From Flavobacteriaceae bacterium (GTDB lineage: Bacteria > Bacteroidota > Bacteroidia > Flavobacteriales > Flavobacteriaceae), in the NCBI GenBank assembly GCA_021151665.1, contig JAGKWW010000012.1:1-63172 (forward strand): a stretch of DNA of 63,172 nucleotides, written 5' to 3'. Every line of letters starts with the position of its first letter. Position 1 is the first letter of the stretch. Position numbers and translations under genes: made by a program. Below the pieces are notes generated by a model that searched no databases, was not told where the DNA came from, and saw only the letters and a list, made by a program, of their open reading frames with translations. This document shows, piece by piece, positions 1-7,438 of this stretch.

Positions 1-2
1 CA

Positions 3-479
3 TTAGTCGCGGGTTATTTCCAGGATTTCAAATTTCAGCGTTCCATTCGGCACCTGTATGTCGGCCACTTCGCCAACAGATTTGCCCAACAGGCCTTTCC
101 CTATCGGCGAAGTTACCGATATTTTGCCCGATTTCAGGTCGGCCTCGCTTTCGGCAACCAGTGTATATTTCATCTCCATACCGTTGGCAGTATTTCGTAT
201 TTTCACAGTAGAAAGTACCAGTGCTTTGCTCACATCCAGCTGTGACTCATCAATAAGGCGCGCGTTGCTCAGCAGCTCTTCCATCTTGGCTATCTTTAGC
301 TCCAATAGTCCCTGGGCTTCCTTTGCCGCATCATATTCTGCATTTTCAGAAAGGTCGCCCTTATCCCTTGCTTCCGCTATTGCTTCAGAGGCTTTCGGCC
401 TTTCCACGCTCTTCAGGTGGTCAAGCTCCTCGCGTAATTTTTTTAGTCCTTCTGCTGTGTAGTAAGATACTGTATTCAT
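3..479 (-). CDS. greA: Transcription elongation factor GreA
   Basis: GreA enters the secondary channel of RNA polymerase and stimulates cleavage of backtracked transcripts. The protein is 158 residues, the usual family length. The N-terminal coiled coil carries the tip motif GDLSENAEY (residues 41-49), whose D42 and E45 match the acidic residues that act at the polymerase active site; the FKBP-like C-terminal half has SPIGKGLLG. The frame is open 20 codons further upstream to 539, but a -7 promoter box covers that point, so the start at 479 is chosen. The stop codon overlaps a CAT at 1-3 (TAATG on the minus strand), so another gene may begin immediately downstream, outside the window. Confidence 0.96.
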   Translation of the reverse strand: MNTVSYYTAEGLKKLREELDHLKSVERPKASEAIAEARDKGDLSENAEYDAAKEAQGLLELKIAKMEELLSNARLIDESQLDVSKALVLSTVKIRNTANGMEMKYTLVAESEADLKSGKISVTSPIGKGLLGKSVGEVADIQVPNGTLKFEILEITRD

Positions 480-536
480 AACTTCATCGTTTATATAAAA
501 TAGAAAAAATCCCATCTGCACGGGATTTTCTTTATT

Positions 537-564
537 CAAAGATAATAATTTTCGTTTAAATCAA
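537..564 (-). promoter_or_regulatory. Promoter of greA
   Basis: On the minus strand TTG (562-564) lies 17 nt upstream of TATCTTTG (537-544). This fits the Bacteroidota sigma-A pattern (TTTG/TTG, 17-23 nt, TAnnTTTG). Transcription should begin near 530, giving a leader of about 50 nt before the ATG at 479 and excluding the longer open frame. Confidence 0.7.
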
Positions 565-603
565 TTTTAGTGGCACAACGGCACATGCCAAAGTTAATTA
601 AAT

Positions 604-611
604 TAAATTTG
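604..611 (+). promoter_or_regulatory. -7 box upstream of the Rieske-like lipoprotein gene
   Basis: TAAATTTG matches TAnnTTTG and sits 28 nt before the ATG at 640. No convincing -33 TTTG is visible, so this is a partial promoter match only. Confidence 0.45.
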
Positions 612-639
612 TAACATAGTACTTCGCAAAAAATTAAAC

Positions 640-1068
640 ATGAAAAAGATACTGTTCGTGCTGTTTGTGGCATCCCTTGGCTTTGTAGCGTGTGATAAAG
701 ACAATGTGGTAAACAACAATCCGTACCTTCCCAATTACAACTTTTCTATAGATATAGACTTCAGCTTCCCACTATACCAGTCGCTGCAATTTACGGCCAA
801 CCCGGTACGCATCAACCAGGCGGGTATCGGTATAAATGGCGTAATTGTGATGAACACGGGCAGCGGTTATGTTGCCTATGAGGCCAGTTGCCCCAACCAG
901 CAATTGAGCAGTTGCTCAGGCCTTACACTTACCGGAACCAACGTTAAGTGTGGCTGCGATAATGCGGTTTACAGCCTTTTTAACGGTCAGGCGCCGGGGG
1001 TACAATATCCGCTGAAAGCTTACCGTGTGCAGGTAATAAGCAGCACCGTGATACGTGTTTATAATTAA
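640..1068 (+). CDS. Small lipoprotein with a degenerate Rieske-type domain
   Basis: A 142-residue protein with a lipoprotein signal peptide (lipobox ending at C18, followed by DKD, an acidic stretch of the kind linked to surface export in Bacteroidota). The C-terminal half follows the Rieske [2Fe-2S] pattern: CPN at 84-86, then CGCD at 104-107, then YSLFNG, a late proline-leucine and a final strand. Intact Rieske domains use C-x-H and C-x-x-H; here both histidines are replaced (N86 and D107), so a normal cluster cannot form. Extra cysteines at 92 and 106 could make disulfides instead. It is monocistronic and convergent with the TonB receptor. The fold assignment is an inference from motif spacing; the function is unknown. 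Confidence 0.75.
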   Translation: MKKILFVLFVASLGFVACDKDNVVNNNPYLPNYNFSIDIDFSFPLYQSLQFTANPVRINQAGIGINGVIVMNTGSGYVAYEASCPNQQLSSCSGLTLTGTNVKCGCDNAVYSLFNGQAPGVQYPLKAYRVQVISSTVIRVYN

Positions 1069-1145
1069 CCCAACTGTATTGAGCTGTTATAAAAGAAATC
1101 CTGCCGCATGCGCAGCAGAATTCGCTTATATAACCCGGATTCAAA

Positions 1146-3323
1146 TTAAAATTTCAGTGTTGCGCCAGCCAGGAAGTTAATGCCCGCCTGCGGAAAGTAG
1201 TAAGCCGATGTGCCGTACAGCGCACCGTTCGAGATATAGTCTACATCAAGTACGTTGTTTATCAATCCGGTAAACACGATGGATTTGAATACCGGAATGT
1301 CGGTTAGCTCATAATTGATGTTGATGTCGTTTACTAAATAATCCGCCAGCTTGCCGGCTTCGGTTTCAAGGTTGTCCATATATTGCTCCCCAACATATTT
1401 GGTAAGCAGTGCCGCCTGGAAGTTTTTAAATGGCATCCAGATCACCTGGTTTCCGGCAATGACCGATGGTGAAAAAGCAATCTGTGTATTGCCCGCATTA
1501 ATAGGGCCGCTATCGCCTTCGGTATAAAAATCCAGGTTCTTATTACTGCTTAATGCAATGTTTGGCCGCACGGCGAGCTTATCAAAAACATAGACTGTTG
1601 CATCAGCTTCTATACCCGCACGGTAGCTGTCGCCGCTGTTGGTGTAGATGGCGCTCCCCACATCGTTTAGTTCGCCGGTAAGGACCAGCTGGTCTTTGTA
1701 GCGCATATAATAACCATTCAGGCTCAGCATGTTTTTTCCGTTCTTATAACGCCAACCCAGCTCAAAATCATTCAGGCTTTCAGCTTTGGTGCTGCCACTT
1801 TCATAATCGCCCCGGCGTGGCTCTTTGTTGGCGCGACCGTAAGAGAAATAAATGTTGTTATGGTCGTTTACGGTAAATGTGAGTCCTGCCTTTGGGTTGA
1901 TGAAATTAAAGGTATCATCAACCGGTACGTTTTCGGAAGCATTCTCCAATACGCTGCTTGTCTTGTAATGCACGGTACGGTACTGGATATCGCCATACAA
2001 TGCAAGGCTGTTTGTCAGCTTATAATTAGCTTTTGCAAACAAGTTAAAGTCGGTTTTGGTGGCATCATTATCGTAGTACCTGTCATCGGGGCGAACCGAC
2101 CCGGAATTCTGTGCCCAGATAATGTTCCCGAAGTGGGCGCCTTCATATTTGTTCCAGGCGCCACCGATGACTGCGTCCAGGTTTTCTTTCTTGTAATTGG
2201 CAGAAAAAGTAGTGCCGTAAAAATTGTTGTCCAGCCACTTGCGCGTTATCAGGTCGGTGCCCGGTACAAGACTGCCATCCCAGTCGGTTACCATCTGGGT
2301 CGCGATGATACCCGGATAGTTGTAAATGGGTGAGTTGTCGCGGTAGTTCTCATAGTAGCCCTTACCTTTGGTATAGTGCAACGCTACGTTGCTGCTCCAG
2401 GCGCCGGAAAGTTTCTGGTTCCAGTGCAACTGGTAATGGTCCTGCTGGTAGTTGTCGGTTTCATTATCGTAGTAGCGGATGTTGCCCGCATCATCGGTAT
2501 ACATTCCCGAATAGTTGAAGCGGCGGTTGTCATGCAGGGTGGCTTCGTCTATACCGTTCCAGGCCTGGTAGGTGCGCTCAGTACCGCCAAAGACCAACGC
2601 CTTTATCAATGTCGTGTTGTCAACATAAGTACCTTGTAGGAAGTATGATTTCAGGTTGGTTGAGGCACGGTCAATATAGCCATCACTGGCGATATTGGAC
2701 AGCCTGCCCGCAATCTCGAAATGATTGTTCAGCAATCCCGTGCTGAACTTAACCGTATGCTTTCGCGAATTAAAGCTGCCGAAGGAATTGGCAACCTCAC
2801 CTGAGGCATCCGTTTTATAGGCATCGGTGAGCACATTCAGGCTGGCGCCGAAAGCACCCGCGCCATTGGTAGAAGTTCCAACACCGCGCTGCAACTGGAT
2901 ATTTTCGGCAGATGAGGCGAAGTCGCCCATGTTAACCCAAAAAGTTCCGTGCGATTCGGCATCGTTGTAGGGGATGCCATTCAGCGTTACGTTGATGCGT
3001 GAGGCGTCGGCACCGCGTACCCTGATGTAAGTATACCCAATGCCATTGCCGGCATCGGTGGTAGTGACTACAGAGGGCAGATAGTTGAGCAGCACAGGTA
3101 CGTCCTGCCCGAGGTTGCGGAGCGCAAGTTCGCCTTTCCCAATGTTGCTGAAGGTTACAGGTGTTTGCGCAGTTACGCGCACAGCAGATACCAAAACCTC
3201 ATCGAGTTTAACGGTGGTACTGTCCTGTTTGGGTTCTTCCTGGGCCGTTGCAGAAAATGCGGCCAGGCAAAAGGCAAGTGGGAAAAATAATTTTTTTCCG
3301 CGAAAATGGAATAAAGTTTTCAT
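1146..3323 (-). CDS. TonB-dependent outer membrane receptor, probable thiamine uptake
   Basis: A 725-residue TonB-dependent receptor. It has a signal peptide ending FSATAQ, a plug domain near residues 55-165 (VRGADASRINVTLNGIPYND, then LQRGVGTSTNGAGAFG), and a beta-barrel ending in the aromatic pattern GATLKF. The start at 3323 (MKTLFHF) gives a clean signal peptide; ten upstream in-frame codons are possible but look unused. A TPP riboswitch precedes it, and TPP-riboswitch-controlled TonB receptors are known in Bacteroidota as thiamine receptors, so thiamine or a precursor is the likely substrate (inferred from regulation, not from the barrel). It seems to be transcribed alone. A PnuC-type carrier gene lies about 2.7 kb upstream in the same orientation. 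Confidence 0.88.
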   Translation of the reverse strand: MKTLFHFRGKKLFFPLAFCLAAFSATAQEEPKQDSTTVKLDEVLVSAVRVTAQTPVTFSNIGKGELALRNLGQDVPVLLNYLPSVVTTTDAGNGIGYTYIRVRGADASRINVTLNGIPYNDAESHGTFWVNMGDFASSAENIQLQRGVGTSTNGAGAFGASLNVLTDAYKTDASGEVANSFGSFNSRKHTVKFSTGLLNNHFEIAGRLSNIASDGYIDRASTNLKSYFLQGTYVDNTTLIKALVFGGTERTYQAWNGIDEATLHDNRRFNYSGMYTDDAGNIRYYDNETDNYQQDHYQLHWNQKLSGAWSSNVALHYTKGKGYYENYRDNSPIYNYPGIIATQMVTDWDGSLVPGTDLITRKWLDNNFYGTTFSANYKKENLDAVIGGAWNKYEGAHFGNIIWAQNSGSVRPDDRYYDNDATKTDFNLFAKANYKLTNSLALYGDIQYRTVHYKTSSVLENASENVPVDDTFNFINPKAGLTFTVNDHNNIYFSYGRANKEPRRGDYESGSTKAESLNDFELGWRYKNGKNMLSLNGYYMRYKDQLVLTGELNDVGSAIYTNSGDSYRAGIEADATVYVFDKLAVRPNIALSSNKNLDFYTEGDSGPINAGNTQIAFSPSVIAGNQVIWMPFKNFQAALLTKYVGEQYMDNLETEAGKLADYLVNDININYELTDIPVFKSIVFTGLINNVLDVDYISNGALYGTSAYYFPQAGINFLAGATLKF

Positions 3324-3412
3324 CCGTAAAATGTTTACGAATAAAAGGGGCAATTATCCTGATGGTTAATTAATGGTTTTGTGGCAATAGCCCGGCGTGC
3401 ACTCCGCGCTAA

Positions 3413-3503
3413 TTTGCCGTTTCCCTTGGCAGCATTACCTGCCCAGGTTCGTTGGGTATGATCTCAGCCCGAAATATAGGGCACCCCTTTGAGACGCGGC
3501 AAA
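3413..3503 (-). promoter_or_regulatory. TPP riboswitch (THI element)
   Basis: Read on the minus strand, the segment shows the diagnostic TPP aptamer order: AAAGGGGTGCCC, then CTGAGATCATACCC, then GAACCTGGGCAGGTAATGC, then CCAAGGGAA. The flanks TTTGCCG and CGGCAAA are complementary and could close the outer stem. A TATCTTTG -7 box overlaps the 5' edge (3500-3507), so the transcript probably starts just inside and the outermost pairs may not form. About 90 nt separate the aptamer from the receptor ATG, with GC-rich sequence (3390-3410) that could form the expression platform. Confidence 0.93.
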
Positions 3504-3516
3504 GATAACATAATTT

Positions 3517-3604
3517 CAGATTTGTGAATTTAGATTTCAGATTTATTGTTGGACGCATGTGCGTTGTTCATGCAATCTAAAATCTGCAATCTAAAATCTG
3601 AAGT
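3517..3604. repeat. AT-rich inverted repeat of AATCTAAAATCTG-like words
   Basis: The left part repeats the words ATTTCAGATTT and TTAGATTTCAG. The right part has two copies of AATCTAAAATCTG in a row and is roughly the reverse complement of the left. It lies between the end of arfB and the promoter of the TPP-regulated receptor, so it may act as a bidirectional terminator or be an intergenic repeat unit. Confidence 0.5.
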
Positions 3605-4006
3605 CTATACATCCGGCCTCCTGCGCGATTGTTTTTTATCGGCCTGGCGGCGCTTGGAGTCGATGCGCTTTTGTATGACGGCTCGGGGAATTTTCGTTGG
3701 TTTGCGTTGTTTTTGCACTTTTAGGCTATCCTCCATCAGTTGCAGGAAACGACGGGTAACTAACTCTTTGTTGCGGAGCTGGCTTCTGTCTTCATCGCAC
3801 TGAAGGATAAGGATACCTTCATTGGTAAGCCTCGGTGCAAGCCGTGTTTCCGCTAAAGCTTTCTCTTCTTCCGAAAGGCCTGTCGATGCTTTCAGGTCAA
3901 AACTTAATACCACTTTAGAGGAAACCTTATTCACGTTCTGCCCTCCGGAACCGCTGCTGCGCACCGCTTTGAAAACTAGTTCGTTTATAAGGGTTTCTTT
4001 GTTCAT
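3605..4006 (-). CDS. arfB: Peptidyl-tRNA hydrolase ArfB (YaeJ-type ribosome rescue factor)
   Basis: A 133-residue codon-independent release factor that hydrolyses peptidyl-tRNA on stalled ribosomes. The catalytic GGQ is at residues 21-23 within SSGSGGQNVNKV. The C-terminal tail is strongly basic (KKQSRRRPDV, preceded by KRIDSKRR), as expected for the tail that enters the empty mRNA channel. Length and layout fit ArfB rather than full release factors, which carry extra domains. It is a short separate unit between DUF4301 and the riboswitch-controlled receptor, with AT-rich repeats on both sides. Confidence 0.94.
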   Translation of the reverse strand: MNKETLINELVFKAVRSSGSGGQNVNKVSSKVVLSFDLKASTGLSEEEKALAETRLAPRLTNEGILILQCDEDRSQLRNKELVTRRFLQLMEDSLKVQKQRKPTKIPRAVIQKRIDSKRRQADKKQSRRRPDV

Positions 4007-4118
4007 TTGTTTTTATTGAGAATTGAGTACTAAGTATCAAGTATCAAGAATTAAGAAATGAGAGACTAGAAATAGGATTAAGTAATGATATAGATTGCAG
4101 TCACTGATGTGGCCGACG

Positions 4119-4149
<31 letters not shown>

Positions 4150-4210
4150 ATCTATTGTCTATCATCTTTCTTCTTCTCTAAAATCCGACCATCTAAAAAT
4201 CTAACAATCT

Positions 4211-6079
4211 CTATTGAGGTTGATGCGCCGGTTTCAGCAGGTCGTTTACGGTTTTTACGGGGTTGAACGTTTCCAGAGGCACCTCCACAAACAGGGTGAT
4301 CCATCCGGCCATGGCGCCGTTCCAGAGTCCCGGCAATTCATAAGATTTCAGGTCTTTGCCAAAGCGCGTTTTATGCACAATGAATCCTGAGCTGTGGTCA
4401 ATATACTCCCTCAGGTTGAAGCGGTTCCCCTTATAATCTTTAAGTCCGCATACTATGTCCACCGGGTTAAAGTGGGTAGATGCGGCAAATATTTCGGCTT
4501 GCCCGCTATCGGTTTGGTTGACCTGCGAACTCTCAACAATTTGCAGCGAAAGCCTGCCTCTGTCCGCTTCTATCCAGAAAGGCCCGCCGCCGGGTTCGCC
4601 CTCATTCTTTACCATTCCGCATACGCGGATAGGGCGATTAAGAAGCTGCCTTGCATATTCAACTTTGTGTTCGGCAGTATATTTTGATACATCCGATGGG
4701 ATGTGTTGTGAGAGCTTGCTTTCGGCAAAGCTGAATATCTCCGCGATAAGCGCATCCGTAGCCTCTCCGGCATCGATACGGTTCATGTAGCCAAACACGA
4801 TTTCCTGCAATTCCAGCAATCCGCCCGCCAACGCCTTTTTGTAGAGCGCTATCGCTTCCATGTTGTTGTGGCTTACATTGTCGATATTCTTAATGAAGAC
4901 AATGTCAGCATCCAGCTCGTTCAGGTTTTCTATGAGTGCCCCATGCCCACCCGGGCGGAAAAGCAGGCTGCCATCGGGATCCCGGAATGGTTTATTGTTT
5001 ATGTCTACGGCAATAGTATCGGTACTTTTATGCTGGTATGAAAAAGTACAGGTTATCGCTACAGCCGACTCTTTTTCAACCTCTAACCGCGCGGCTTCTA
5101 CGGCCTCGACAAACCCGTCGTAGTGCTCTTCAGATATCGTAAAATGAACGTTGGCAGTATTGCCCGAAGCAGCATAAGCTACTGCCTCTTTAAGGTGTTC
5201 GCAGACAGGCGTGGCCACATGGTCCTCATACAGGTGGAAGGGGAGTATACCCTTCGGCTTGTTCGCGTAATTAAATGGCTCCTCATAGAGCAATATCCGG
5301 ATAAGGTGGAACGTGCGTGCTGTTTTGGTCCACGAAGCATAGTCCGGCTGCGCCATCAGGGTATCCATCAGTTTCTTGTAAAAAGGGAACTTCTCAAGGC
5401 CAATCAGGAATACGCTTAGCGCCGAATCACGCTTTCGGTTGATATATGCGTTAACTGTTTCTTTATCGGGATCGAATGATGCATCGAAATCACACAGGAA
5501 CTTGAACATCCTCGACGCCGCTCCCGATGCCGGAACAAATTTTTTCAGTGTGAGCGAGTCTTTGTGTGCGTCAAATATATCAGCATAGCTGCGTGCAGCC
5601 TCTTCGGTCAGGGCAAAAATACCATCGCCGATAGTAGCTGCTTTTGCCAGTTCCATTTTGCCAATACCGTTGCGAAAGGCCGTGAGCTGCCTGCGGATAT
5701 TTTCCACCGGTGTGCGCTGACCGTAAGCCTGTGCAAAATCGGCGAGGGTAAACCCAAGGTCCGTCATGGCTTCAAGGTTTAGCAGTATATCCTTTAAACC
5801 CTCAATAGTATCCGTTGCACTCCTGGTGTTGATAACAACCTTGGGTGCATCGGGGCCTAGTGTGTCGAGGTCATTCTCGGCGATGATATAGAGCGCCTTT
5901 TCCTGCACAGCAATCGCATTTTCGGGGTGTTTTTCAAAACGGAAGTTAAACTTCCTGAAGTCTTTTCCGTCCGGGTCTATAAAATCATGTAGTAACGCCG
6001 CTGTAGCTTCTGTTTCCAGCAAATGCGGCGTATATATTATGATGTCGGTTGTATGTGTCCCGCTAATGTTTTCTTCCAT
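4211..6079 (-). CDS. DUF4301 family protein with an unusual N-terminal extension
   Basis: A 622-residue protein. From about residue 103 (MTDLGFTLADFAQ) it resembles the DUF4301 family of Bacteroidota: FVPASGAASRMFK near 190, RPGGHGALIENLNELDADIV near 390, NEGEPGGGPFWIE near 495. The first and second motifs recall nucleotidyltransferase folds (UDP-sugar pyrophosphorylase-like), but that is my inference; no activity is established to my knowledge. The first ~100 residues are extra and unfamiliar. The opening TTDIIIYTP resembles the start of NadR-type P-loop kinases but lacks a Walker A motif. The ORF overlaps the end of the pnuC-like gene by 43 bp. An alternative is initiation at the internal ATG near residue 103, which would give a normal-length DUF4301 protein. 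Confidence 0.75.
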   Translation of the reverse strand: MEENISGTHTTDIIIYTPHLLETEATAALLHDFIDPDGKDFRKFNFRFEKHPENAIAVQEKALYIIAENDLDTLGPDAPKVVINTRSATDTIEGLKDILLNLEAMTDLGFTLADFAQAYGQRTPVENIRRQLTAFRNGIGKMELAKAATIGDGIFALTEEAARSYADIFDAHKDSLTLKKFVPASGAASRMFKFLCDFDASFDPDKETVNAYINRKRDSALSVFLIGLEKFPFYKKLMDTLMAQPDYASWTKTARTFHLIRILLYEEPFNYANKPKGILPFHLYEDHVATPVCEHLKEAVAYAASGNTANVHFTISEEHYDGFVEAVEAARLEVEKESAVAITCTFSYQHKSTDTIAVDINNKPFRDPDGSLLFRPGGHGALIENLNELDADIVFIKNIDNVSHNNMEAIALYKKALAGGLLELQEIVFGYMNRIDAGEATDALIAEIFSFAESKLSQHIPSDVSKYTAEHKVEYARQLLNRPIRVCGMVKNEGEPGGGPFWIEADRGRLSLQIVESSQVNQTDSGQAEIFAASTHFNPVDIVCGLKDYKGNRFNLREYIDHSSGFIVHKTRFGKDLKSYELPGLWNGAMAGWITLFVEVPLETFNPVKTVNDLLKPAHQPQ

Positions 6080-6675
6080 GCCAGGTAGCCAAAAATGGCA
6101 ATTATGGTTAGCACTATGTTCAGTATACTGGTAAAGGTAAGCCCTTTCAGGTAAAACAGCGGCACTGCTATAATATCACCAACAATAAGAAAAAGCCAGT
6201 TTTCGAGTTTCCTTTTCGCCAAAAGCCACATTCCTATAAAAAACAGCCCCGTGATAAAAGTATCTACGTAAGCCCACCAGTATATAAATTTTCCGTCATA
6301 ATGATAAACGAAAGCTACAAATATAACCGAAACTACAAATATCCGCATGATTACAACATTATCTTTGGCTGTCATCCGGGTTATTTTCAACTCTGCAGTC
6401 CCGGCCTCGTCTTTGCGGTTCCAGAGCAGCCAACCGTATACGCTCATGTAGAAGTAGTAAGCATTGATGATCATATCGCCGTATAGGCTCGATTTGTAGA
6501 GCAGGTATATGAAGATTGCAGTGCTAACCAGTCCAGTAGGGTAAACCAAAATATTGTTTTTGGCGGAATATAGTACACTAAAGATGCCGAATACCACAGC
6601 CACTATCTCGAGGACAATATCAATGGTTTGGTAGCCCCTGTACTGGCCGAATAAAAATTCGAATATCTCGTGCAT
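6037..6675 (-). CDS. PnuC-family vitamin/nucleoside transporter
   Basis: A 212-residue inner membrane protein with about seven hydrophobic segments. It shows the PnuC hallmarks GWLLW (following FYMSVY) and ENWLFLIVGD with a late KGL segment. PnuC proteins carry out facilitated diffusion of nicotinamide riboside or, in the PnuT subgroup, thiamine. A TPP-riboswitch-controlled TonB receptor in the same orientation about 2.7 kb downstream makes thiamine (PnuT) a reasonable guess, but this gene has no riboswitch of its own and NMN/NR uptake is equally possible. It starts 2 bp after the acpT-like stop and its end overlaps the DUF4301 ORF, suggesting one operon with translational coupling. Confidence 0.85.
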   Translation of the reverse strand: MHEIFEFLFGQYRGYQTIDIVLEIVAVVFGIFSVLYSAKNNILVYPTGLVSTAIFIYLLYKSSLYGDMIINAYYFYMSVYGWLLWNRKDEAGTAELKITRMTAKDNVVIMRIFVVSVIFVAFVYHYDGKFIYWWAYVDTFITGLFFIGMWLLAKRKLENWLFLIVGDIIAVPLFYLKGLTFTSILNIVLTIIAIFGYLAWKKTLAGHIQPTS

Positions 6676-6677
6676 GG

Positions 6678-7322
6678 CTATAGTTTGTTGGATTCTTCAA
6701 AAGTGTATACCAGCGTGAATCCCTCTATTTCCTCAAAAAAGCAAAGATAATTCCGGTTGATTTCTTCAAAGTTTACTGTCGCAGTGCCTTCGCCGTCTGC
6801 CGGTGTAAAGGGATGCACGTGCATGTGTCCTTTAAAGCTCATCCCCTGTCGTGATATCATTTTAAACAGCGCTTCCTTAATGCCCCATATAATGGTAAGG
6901 CTGCGCACATAGTCATGAAGGTGTGACGGCTCGAGGTAAGCCATTTCATTTATGGCAAATTTTTCTGCAATGGTAATGATCTTTTCACGCTGCATCTCAA
7001 GATCGATGCCTACATTCCGTGAACTGATGATAATGGCAGAAAATCCGTGCGAATGCGTGACTGATATATTGCGCCCGTCTTTGAGATGGGGCTTGCCATC
7101 GGGAGCGTAGTACATATCGAAATCGGTGTACCCAGCCTCCTGCAAAAGCATCCGCACACTCAAAAACCCCCGTTGGTGCTGTTCTGATTTCATGCCCGAA
7201 AGCCGGCTTTGGCAAACGTCTTTCAGCTGCACACCGGCAAGCAGCTCATCGCGGCTTTCGTTTATCTTCCAGACGAGCAATTGTGTTTCACTATCAATAG
7301 TTTGCGATTTGTAAAGGGGCAT
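6678..7322 (-). CDS. 4'-phosphopantetheinyl transferase superfamily protein
   Basis: A 214-residue Sfp-type transferase that would move phosphopantetheine from CoA to a carrier protein serine. The two family motifs are clear: GIDLE at 105-109 (Mg-binding acidic residues) and WGIKEALFK at 146-154. ISVTHSHG near 86-93 matches the motif that contacts CoA. The length fits the Sfp/HetI group rather than the ~120-residue AcpS group. It is probably the first gene of an operon with the pnuC-like and DUF4301 genes, and is divergent from ahcY. The target carrier protein cannot be read from the window. Confidence 0.9.
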   Translation of the reverse strand: MPLYKSQTIDSETQLLVWKINESRDELLAGVQLKDVCQSRLSGMKSEQHQRGFLSVRMLLQEAGYTDFDMYYAPDGKPHLKDGRNISVTHSHGFSAIIISSRNVGIDLEMQREKIITIAEKFAINEMAYLEPSHLHDYVRSLTIIWGIKEALFKMISRQGMSFKGHMHVHPFTPADGEGTATVNFEEINRNYLCFFEEIEGFTLVYTFEESNKL

Positions 7323-7397
7323 TGGCGGATAGAATTTTTAGTTGAAGGGCTTTAAAGTATTCGGGGCGTTATTTAGCATCATTAAAAACTAAATGCC

Positions 7398-7405
7398 TAA
7401 CTTTG
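7398..7405 (+). promoter_or_regulatory. -7 box of the ahcY promoter
   Basis: TAACTTTG matches TAnnTTTG, 33 nt before the ATG at 7439. It overlaps the start of the longest open frame (7403), so the shorter start must be used. No clear -33 element is seen. Confidence 0.6.
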
Positions 7406-7438
7406 CACAAAATTTACAATAACAAATATACATATTTC

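Noticed and set aside
3..539. Longer greA start at 539
   Set aside because: The promoter -7 box covers 537-544 and the family length is met by the start at 479.
1069..1145. Possible terminator between the Rieske-like gene and the TonB receptor gene (CTGC...GCAG near 1102-1119)
   Set aside because: Short bulged stem without a T-run on either strand.
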